Assembly: GCA_027021095.1 (NCBI GenBank)
Contig: JALUUZ010000491.1
Coordinates: 1 to 7,384, forward strand
Direction: 5' to 3'
From: Gammaproteobacteria bacterium
Lineage (GTDB): Bacteria > Pseudomonadota > Gammaproteobacteria > SZUA-21
DNA: 7,384 nt
The translations under genes were made by a program, and so were the position numbers. Shown piece by piece: positions 1 through 4,378 of this stretch (position 1 is its first letter; the number at the start of each line of letters is the position of its first letter). The notes under the pieces were generated by a model. That model searched no databases. It was not told the origin of the DNA and saw only the letters and a list, made by a program, of their open reading frames with translations.

Positions 1-992
1 CCATGCTCGATGATCTCGTCGCCGCCGAAGCTGCGGAAGACCAGGCTGAACAGGGTGGCACCGAGCAGGATCATCATCACCATGCTGGTGATCTTCAGGG
101 TGTTCTGCATGACATCACGCAGTATGTCGAGGTTGAAACGCCTGTTCATCGCGGCCAGGAAGATCGCGCCGATTGCACCGAGCGCGGCGGCGTTGGTCGG
201 GTAGGCGACACCAGTCAGGATCGAGCCGAGGACTACCAGGATCAGGATCAGTGGCGGGAGCAACACCTTGACGACCCGGTGCAGCAGCTGCCTGCGGCTG
301 ATGTTGTCGAGTTCCTGGCGCGGGATCGCCGGGGTTTTTTCTGGTTTGAAGATCGCGAGGTAGACGATATACGCGATATAGGCCAGCACCAGTACCAGGC
401 CGGGGATCACCGCTCCGATAAACAGGTCGGTGATCGTCACCTGCCCGGCCTTGCCGGCGCTGCTGGCGGCGTTGGACAGGGTATCGGCCAGGATGATCAG
501 CACGATGGACGGCGGGATGATCTGCCCCAGCGTTCCCGAAGCACAGATGGTTCCAGTCGCGACACACGGGTCGTAGCCGCGCTTGAGCATGGTCGGTAAC
601 GACAGCAGCCCCATGGTGACCACGGTGGCACCGACGATACCGGTGCTTGCTGCCAGCAGCATGCCGACCAGGATCACCGAGATGCCTAGCCCGCCGCGCA
701 AGGGTCCGAACAGCAGCGCCATGGTATCGAGCAGGTTCTCGGCGATCTTGGCGCGCTCGAGCATCAGGCCCATAAAGATAAAAACCGGGATAGCGATCAG
801 CGTGCCGGCGTCACTGGCAACGATACCACCGAAGATGCGTCCGGGCAGGAAGTAAAAGCTCGAGGCATCGAAACTGCCGCTGGCCAGGCCGATGAACGCA
901 AACAGGATCGCCGTGCCGCCGAGTGTCAAGGCAACCGGATAGCCGTACATCAGCAGTACACAGACAGTGACTACCAGCAGCAGCACCATCAT
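1..992 (-). CDS. TRAP transporter large permease (DctM family), C-terminus cut by window edge
   Basis: This is the large membrane subunit of a tripartite ATP-independent periplasmic (TRAP) transporter, which moves an organic anion across the inner membrane using an ion gradient. The frame stays open from the ATG at 992 to the left edge, giving about 330 residues. The family is usually about 430-450 residues, so roughly the last quarter lies outside. Seen: many hydrophobic segments (about residues 2-35, 63-78, 103-135, 187-215 and further), the DctM signature GQIIPPS at 156-162, and a cytoplasmic linker near 215-235 (IFKPEKTPAIP) typical of the mannitol/chloroaromatic-type (FcbT3-like) subgroup. 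The start overlaps the dctQ stop in an ATGA, and GGGAG at 1006-1002 lies 9 bases upstream. A second in-frame ATG follows immediately. The substrate cannot be read from the permease, and no solute-binding DctP gene is in the window. The family call is firm; the subgroup is inferred. Confidence 0.93.
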   Translation of the reverse strand, partial: MMVLLLVVTVCVLLMYGYPVALTLGGTAILFAFIGLASGSFDASSFYFLPGRIFGGIVASDAGTLIAIPVFIFMGLMLERAKIAENLLDTMALLFGPLRGGLGISVILVGMLLAASTGIVGATVVTMGLLSLPTMLKRGYDPCVATGTICASGTLGQIIPPSIVLIILADTLSNAASSAGKAGQVTITDLFIGAVIPGLVLVLAYIAYIVYLAIFKPEKTPAIPRQELDNISRRQLLHRVVKVLLPPLILILVVLGSILTGVAYPTNAAALGAIGAIFLAAMNRRFNLDILRDVMQNTLKITSMVMMILLGATLFSLVFRSFGGDEIIEH

Positions 993-1759
993 GACTGGGC
1001 ACTCCCGGAGTCTTCTTGACAGGGCTTGCCGTGACGCAGGATCAGCAGGTTCTTGATCAGTTCGGCAAGGCCTTGTATCAGCAGCAGCACCGGCATGACC
1101 AGCAGCGTGGTTTTCAGGACATACTTGATCGGCATACCGCCGGTGATCCGGTAGGTCTCGGTCGACCAGCTGCGGAGCACATCGCTCCAGCTGTAGTACA
1201 GGATCAGCAGGCATACTGGCAGCAGGAAAAACAAGGTGCCGGTGAGGTTGACCAGTGCTTTTTTACGTATCGACATGCTGCGGTAGAAGATATCGATACG
1301 GACATGTTCATCGTGTTTCAGCGTATAGCCCATTGCCGCCATAAACATGATGCCGAACAGGTAGAATTGCATGTCCTGCACCTTCAACAGGTTGGTGCGC
1401 AGAAACTCGGTGACCGGTGGGTGGAAATAGAGCAGCCAGACCAGGAACACCGCGGCAGCGCTCAGCAGCAGTGACCAGGCCAGTGGCCTGAACAGCCGCT
1501 GGTGACGGCGGTAGTGGCTGTAGACGCTGGTGGTGATCAGCAGGCCGATGAGCAGCCCGAGCGCCAGCCAGTGGCTGGCGATAAAGAACCTGATGTCCTG
1601 GGCTTTCTTGATCAGGATGACAAGGACAGTATCGATTACCAGCAGCAGTGTAAACCACGCAAAGACCCTGCCGCTCCATTCGCTGACGGCCTCGCAGGCC
1701 GACTGCAGGCGTTCGAGCCAGGAACCAGGCCCGGCGGCAGGATGTGGTGATGCTGGCAT
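989..1759 (-). CDS. TRAP transporter small permease (DctQ family), unusually long
   Basis: This is the small membrane subunit that pairs with DctM in a TRAP transporter. The protein has 256 residues, against about 160-200 for common DctQ proteins. The family core is clear from about residue 130 onward: a hydrophobic helix running into GYTLKHDEHVRIDIFYR (144-160), which matches the characteristic 'AYTLRxxxHVRVDxFY' region, then helices near 167-190 and 213-235. The first helix (about 33-50) is separated from this core by some 80 residues carrying two additional hydrophobic segments (about 62-80 and 92-111), giving about six segments instead of four. The gene follows a good sigma-70 promoter and overlaps dctM by 4 bases, so the two are translationally coupled. 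The ribosome site before the ATG at 1759 is weak (GGAT about 12 bases upstream), so the exact start is less certain than the family. Confidence 0.9.
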   Translation of the reverse strand: MPASPHPAAGPGSWLERLQSACEAVSEWSGRVFAWFTLLLVIDTVLVILIKKAQDIRFFIASHWLALGLLIGLLITTSVYSHYRRHQRLFRPLAWSLLLSAAAVFLVWLLYFHPPVTEFLRTNLLKVQDMQFYLFGIMFMAAMGYTLKHDEHVRIDIFYRSMSIRKKALVNLTGTLFFLLPVCLLILYYSWSDVLRSWSTETYRITGGMPIKYVLKTTLLVMPVLLLIQGLAELIKNLLILRHGKPCQEDSGSAQS

Positions 1760-1809
1760 GGTGTTGATTTATCCAGAGTTTATTGTTCGTGATGATCGAT
1801 TCCGGCGCC

Positions 1810-1838
1810 ATTATACGCTGCGATTGCAGCAAAGACAA
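1810..1838 (-). promoter_or_regulatory. Sigma-70 promoter for the dctQM pair
   Basis: On the minus strand, TTGTCT (1838-1833) and a perfect TATAAT (1815-1810) are separated by exactly 17 bases. The -35 matches the consensus at 4 of 6 positions. Transcription would begin near 1803, leaving a leader of about 44 bases before the dctQ ATG. The promoter sits directly after the tlpA terminator, which supports the TRAP genes being a separate unit. Confidence 0.75.
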
Positions 1839-1848
1839 AAAAACGGAC

Positions 1849-1874
1849 AAAAAAAGAGCAGACAAAGTCTGCTC
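1849..1874 (-). terminator. Intrinsic terminator after the TlpA-like gene
   Basis: On the minus strand, GAGCAGAC and GTCTGCTC form a perfect 8-bp stem (1874-1867 with 1863-1856) around a TTT loop, followed at once by seven T residues (1855-1849). This is a textbook Rho-independent terminator, 35 bases after the stop codon of the thioredoxin-like gene. Confidence 0.92.
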
Positions 1875-1908
1875 AAATCTCACTCTTAGTAGGAGCGCTG
1901 AGGAAAAT

Positions 1909-2406
1909 CTATTTGATCCAGCGAGCCAGGTCCGGCAGCCGGTGCCCGGACCAGACGATTCGTCCGCTGGGTGCAATCAACTTGATCGTGGGTGTGCCTT
2001 TGAGTGCATACTGCTGTGCCAGTCGTGCTTTCTTGCTGTCATCGTTGAGCACGAGATAGTCGACATCGTGCTGCAGAATATAGTCTTCGACCTGTTCGCG
2101 GTTTTCATAGCCGATGTTGATCGCCGCCAGCGTAAAGTTCTTGTCTTTGTACTGCTTGTGCGTCTTTTTGAATGCCGGCAGCATCGCGTGGCAGACATGG
2201 CAGCGTGTCGACCAGAACAGCGCAAGCACGTAGCCTTTCTTACGCAGCTGGGTCAGTGAAACCGCTTTTTTGCTTGCAAGGTCGGTCAGGGTGAAATCCG
2301 GCGCGACTTGCCCGACGTTTGGGCCGGTGGTGTTGCCGGCGGCTGCCAGTGAAGCGAAAGCGGCGATAAAAACCGCCAGCATTGATCGTATGCTCTGCTG
2401 TGTCAT
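1909..2406 (-). CDS. Periplasmic TlpA/ResA-like thioredoxin-fold protein
   Basis: This is a predicted exported thiol:disulfide oxidoreductase of 165 residues. Residues 1-23 look like a signal peptide (hydrophobic stretch about 9-22 ending in AAAG), so the mature domain should act in the periplasm. The AhpC/TSA-TlpA pattern follows: VGQVAPDFTLTDL (31-43), the beta strand and active-site segment LALFWSTRCHVC (61-72) with a CxxC pair at C69 and C72, and the cis-proline loop GTPT (137-140) before IKLIAPSGRI. The CHVC active site differs from the CEPC/CVPC/CPTC forms of well-known ResA/TlpA/DsbE proteins. The partner is unknown; family members commonly reduce apocytochrome c or metal-site cysteines, but no cytochrome gene is nearby. 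AGG lies 7 bases before the ATG. A sigma-E-type promoter precedes the gene and an intrinsic terminator follows it, so it appears monocistronic. Confidence 0.88.
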   Translation of the reverse strand: MTQQSIRSMLAVFIAAFASLAAAGNTTGPNVGQVAPDFTLTDLASKKAVSLTQLRKKGYVLALFWSTRCHVCHAMLPAFKKTHKQYKDKNFTLAAINIGYENREQVEDYILQHDVDYLVLNDDSKKARLAQQYALKGTPTIKLIAPSGRIVWSGHRLPDLARWIK

Positions 2407-2435
2407 GTAACGGCCTGTAAAAAATGTTTATCGAT

Positions 2436-2450
2436 TGAGTTCCTAACTCA
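2436..2450 (-). other. Small hairpin at the predicted tlpA transcript start
   Basis: TGAGTT and AACTCA form a perfect 6-bp inverted repeat with a 3-base loop. It overlaps the -10 element and predicted start point of the sigma-E-type promoter. It is not followed directly by a T-run (the nearest, TTTTTT, is about 11 bases on), so it is a poor terminator for thrB. It could stabilise the 5' end or be chance. Confidence 0.3.
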
Positions 2451-2474
2451 GACCTTGGCGCCGGTTAAAAGTTC
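2448..2474 (-). promoter_or_regulatory. Sigma-E/AlgU-type promoter for the TlpA-like gene
   Basis: On the minus strand, GAACTT (2474-2469) and TCTGA (2452-2448) are separated by 16 bases. This equals the published RpoE/AlgU consensus form GAACTT-N16/17-TCTGA. The start of transcription would fall near 2442, about 36 bases before the ATG at 2406. Position and orientation both suit the thioredoxin-like gene, and imply induction by envelope stress. It was found by eye and not scored against a genome background. Confidence 0.65.
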
Positions 2475-2515
2475 AGTGCAATTGGACAAATGATCTGTTT
2501 ACAGCAGAAGGGTGG

Positions 2516-3466
2516 TTAGAGCCAGTAGTCTTTCAGCCGTTCACCAAGCTGAATGTGATTCAGCAGGATAGTCTTGAACACATCGGGATTTTTTGTATGG
2601 GTAATTTCGCCGGGTTTGGGGAAGTGCATGTCGTTCAGGCGCGACAGCCAGAAGCGCAGCGCAGCGGCACGCAGCATCACCGGCCAGGCTTCGTGTTCAT
2701 CGTCCGCAAGCGGCCGGTGCTGGTGGTAATGCTGCAGAAAAGGGGTCAGCAGTGACTGCTGCAGCCGCCCCTGCCGGTCACAGAACCAGGCATTGGCAGT
2801 CACCGCGATATCGTACAGCAGCACGTCATCGCAGGCGTAGTAGAAATCGATGATTCCTGTCAGCCGGTCCTGGTGCCACAGAACATTGTCCTTGAACAAA
2901 TCAGCATGGGTCAGCCCCGATGGGAGATGCAGACGGCAGAATTTTTTTTGGAAATCGATTTCCTGTTGCAGGATCCCGGCATCGGCCTGGTCCAGGTGTG
3001 ATGCCAGCCGCCGGGTGGTCTGCACCCACCATGCCGGACCGCGGCTGTTGGCCTGGTGCAGCGTAAACTGTTGTCCAACCAGGTGCATATGGCCCAGTGC
3101 ATCACCGAGTGCAGCGGCATGACCCATGTCCGGGATTTCGATCTCGCTGCCCTGCAGGCGTTTGACGATTGCCGCCGGCTTGTCATTCAATCGATGCAGG
3201 TAAATGCCGTCACGGCTTGCAACCGGGTGTGCGCAGGGAACGTCGTGTTCGGCAAGGAACGCGGTCAGTTCGAGAAAGTAGGGGATACTGTCGAAGGGCA
3301 GGCTTTCGAACAGTGTCAGTACATAACGCCCAGAGGTGGTATCGACAAAATAGTTGGTGTTTTCGATGCCGGCACTGATTCCCTGGTAGTCGACCAGCTC
3401 CCCGATGTCATAACGCGTAAGAAATGCCGTGAGCTGGCTTTTTTCAACAGTGGTGTAGACCGACAT
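2516..3466 (-). CDS. thrB: Homoserine kinase, type II (aminoglycoside-phosphotransferase fold)
   Basis: The enzyme phosphorylates L-homoserine with ATP to O-phosphohomoserine in the cytoplasm, the penultimate step of threonine synthesis. The 316-residue length matches the type II family, which is unrelated to the GHMP-fold ThrB of E. coli. Seen in order: the N-terminal family opening with GISAGIENTNYFV (29-41), the nucleotide-lobe strand YVLTLFE (48-54), the catalytic Brenner-type motif HADLFKDN (187-194), and the metal-binding IIDFYYA (205-211, the DFG equivalent). The start at 3466 agrees with the usual family N-terminus (MSVYT...), but no clear Shine-Dalgarno sequence precedes it. A perfect TATAAT lies about 30 bases upstream, so the leader would be very short. 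The DUF2782 gene upstream and polA beyond it reproduce the Pseudomonas order. I see no intrinsic terminator after the stop. Confidence 0.95.
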   Translation of the reverse strand: MSVYTTVEKSQLTAFLTRYDIGELVDYQGISAGIENTNYFVDTTSGRYVLTLFESLPFDSIPYFLELTAFLAEHDVPCAHPVASRDGIYLHRLNDKPAAIVKRLQGSEIEIPDMGHAAALGDALGHMHLVGQQFTLHQANSRGPAWWVQTTRRLASHLDQADAGILQQEIDFQKKFCRLHLPSGLTHADLFKDNVLWHQDRLTGIIDFYYACDDVLLYDIAVTANAWFCDRQGRLQQSLLTPFLQHYHQHRPLADDEHEAWPVMLRAAALRFWLSRLNDMHFPKPGEITHTKNPDVFKTILLNHIQLGERLKDYWL

Positions 3467-3495
3467 GGATAGATTCTGATTCAGCGAAAACCAGC

Positions 3496-3501
3496 ATTAT
3501 A
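3496..3501 (-). promoter_or_regulatory. -10 element for thrB
   Basis: A perfect TATAAT lies on the minus strand, with transcription expected near 3489, about 22 bases before the thrB ATG. No good -35 is present at 16-18 bases; the T-rich stretch TTTCCT/TTTTCC occupies that place. It may be a weak or activator-dependent promoter. Confidence 0.45.
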
Positions 3502-3521
3502 ATCGAAAATCGCTGTCCAGG

Positions 3522-3571
3522 AAAAAAAGGATCCTGCAGGCGCCCGGTCCGCCGTTGCCGGCAGGCCGGGC
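3522..3571 (-). terminator. GC-rich hairpin and T-run after the DUF2782 gene, possible terminator
   Basis: On the minus strand a 6-bp GC stem (3571-3566 with 3547-3542), one mismatch and a second 6-bp stem (3564-3559 with 3554-3549) close on a GCAA tetraloop, a GNRA-type loop. Seven T residues follow at 3528-3522, but 13 bases after the stem, which is too far for a canonical intrinsic terminator. It may end or attenuate read-through from DUF2782 into thrB, or protect an mRNA 3' end. Confidence 0.4.
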
Positions 3572-3582
3572 CGGGTCGTGGG

Positions 3583-3921
3583 TTACCAGCTGAACAATTT
3601 CCAGTACGGAGTTTTTTCAGTAGTCAGGTCGGTTTTCATCGGTACATCGTTCCAGCGCTCGTTATAGTAGATATAATAAGGCGCGCCGTGCCCCACCACC
3701 TTGACCTTGGTCAGATGTCCCTTGATGCGGTATTCGATGATGCGCTTGTTCTTACCCTGCTCTACGGTCGTAACCCGTTGTTTTTCGAACTTGCGTTGTT
3801 TCTTTTGCTTTTTGACGGTTTGTTTTGTCGGCATTGGTGGCGGTGCCGCATTGTCAACCGCCTGTTCAGCATACAAACTGATTGGTAGAAGTGTCGCTAA
3901 TGCTGCAAGAAATATTTTCAT
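3583..3921 (-). CDS. Secreted DUF2782 family protein
   Basis: This is a small exported protein of unknown function, 112 residues. Residues 1-18 form a signal peptide (MKIFLAAL... ending SLYA before EQA). A proline patch (APPPMP, 26-31) and a very basic stretch (about 33-50, many K/R) follow. The family-like core is IIEYRIKGHLTKVKVV (61-76), then APYYIYY (80-86) and the C-terminal WKLFSW. From memory, family members show 'EYRVNG-LY-IKV-P--G-PYYL' and end in an aromatic 'W-LF-W'. This copy lacks the acidic DGDG-like stretch common after PYYL, having NERWNDVP instead. Its place between thrB and polA is the usual one in Pseudomonas, which supports the assignment. AGG lies 8 bases before the ATG. 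The ATG overlaps the stop of a small upstream frame in an ATGA. The fold and partner are not known. Confidence 0.8.
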   Translation of the reverse strand: MKIFLAALATLLPISLYAEQAVDNAAPPPMPTKQTVKKQKKQRKFEKQRVTTVEQGKNKRIIEYRIKGHLTKVKVVGHGAPYYIYYNERWNDVPMKTDLTTEKTPYWKLFSW

Positions 3922-4025
3922 TGTTCTATACCTGTCGTCAATAGAGTTGATACTGCTGGTTTCCTTTCTACCTGGACTGTTTCCTGTGGATTCATTGTTA
4001 TTCTTGGTTTTTCGGAAAAATTCAT
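3918..4025 (-). CDS. Small ORF (35 residues) possibly coupled to DUF2782
   Basis: I do not recognise this peptide. It starts with ATG at 4025, preceded by a good ribosome site AGAGGA (4038-4033) with 7-base spacing. It ends in TGA overlapping the DUF2782 ATG as ATGA, the usual form of translational coupling. The product is hydrophilic and without a signal peptide or membrane segment (MNFSEKPRITMNPQ...). The same frame is open upstream to about 4361, but without an ATG start; that extension is rich in proline, threonine and glutamate and looks unstructured. It may be a leader peptide that sets DUF2782 translation, the end of a degraded gene, or chance. Confidence 0.3.
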   Translation of the reverse strand: MNFSEKPRITMNPQETVQVERKPAVSTLLTTGIEQ

Positions 4026-4083
4026 CCCTGTGTCCTCTGCTCTGTTGGTATTCCCTCGTCTTGTCGTTGTTCCTGGAGCCGGG

Positions 4084-4110
4084 AGCTGTTCCTGGTCACC
4101 GGGAACGGTT
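4084..4110. repeat. Imperfect inverted repeat, 12 pairs around a 3-base loop
   Basis: AGCTGTTCCTGG (4084-4095) and CCGGGAACGGTT-side bases (4099-4110) can pair along 12 positions, including three G-T wobbles, around TCA (4096-4098). The centre GTTCC/GGAAC is perfect. A direct copy of TGTTCCTGG occurs at 4068-4076 and again inside the left arm (4087-4095). No T-run follows on either strand, so it is not a terminator. It could be a leader hairpin for the DUF2782 transcript or a protein-binding palindrome. Confidence 0.4.
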
Positions 4111-4308
4111 GCTGGCGGCGCATTGGATAAGACTGGAACCTGTCCGGTATTCTCAGTTTGAACCAATACACCGACTTCTGCAAGCGTAATTCCTTGCAGC
4201 GGTGTCCGAAAAATCAACAATTTAATCTTATATCCTTTGACGGTATTATGGTAGCCCCAGGGGTAAGACTGGTACGCTGGAGCGCGAAAACTGTGAATCA
4301 GTTTTTGT

Positions 4309-4336
4309 TTTGTATTAAAACGGTTTGGGGCATAAT
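4309..4336 (+). promoter_or_regulatory. polA: Likely polA promoter
   Basis: CATAAT (4331-4336) matches the sigma-70 -10 consensus at 5 of 6 positions and would start transcription near 4343, about 36 bases before the polA ATG. The -35 is weak: TTTGTA (4309-4314) at a 16-base spacing is the best candidate, matching 3 of 6. A weak, constitutive promoter would suit polA. Confidence 0.5.
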
Positions 4337-4378
4337 TGCGGCATTCCAAATCACGCAACAAAACTTAGGGATTCCACG

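Larger units (their letters stand above)
3922..4378. other. Divergent intergenic region between DUF2782 and polA
   Basis: This 457-base stretch separates two divergent units. It holds the polA promoter and ribosome site on the right, the small coupled ORF on the left, and a long inverted repeat near 4084-4110. No tRNA, mobile element or conserved protein is recognised. The minus-strand promoter for DUF2782 was not found: CATAAT- and TATAAG-like boxes occur on that strand near 4225-4250, but without an acceptable -35. Confidence 0.6.

Noticed and set aside
3..599. 198-codon plus-strand frame at the left edge
   Set aside because: It is antisense to the dctM gene, whose translation gives clear DctM motifs; the product is a Q/D/H-rich artefact.
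1308..1976. 222-codon minus-strand frame overlapping dctQ
   Set aside because: Out of frame with dctQ, and it runs through the tlpA terminator and the dctQ promoter.
3918..4361. 147-codon frame covering most of the DUF2782-polA spacer
   Set aside because: Only a TTG start with no ribosome site and a low-complexity product; only the last 35 codons have a credible start signal, reported separately.
4325..4378. TTG start giving polA an extra 18 residues
   Set aside because: It lies upstream of the likely -10 box and lacks a ribosome site, and the added residues do not fit the family N-terminus.
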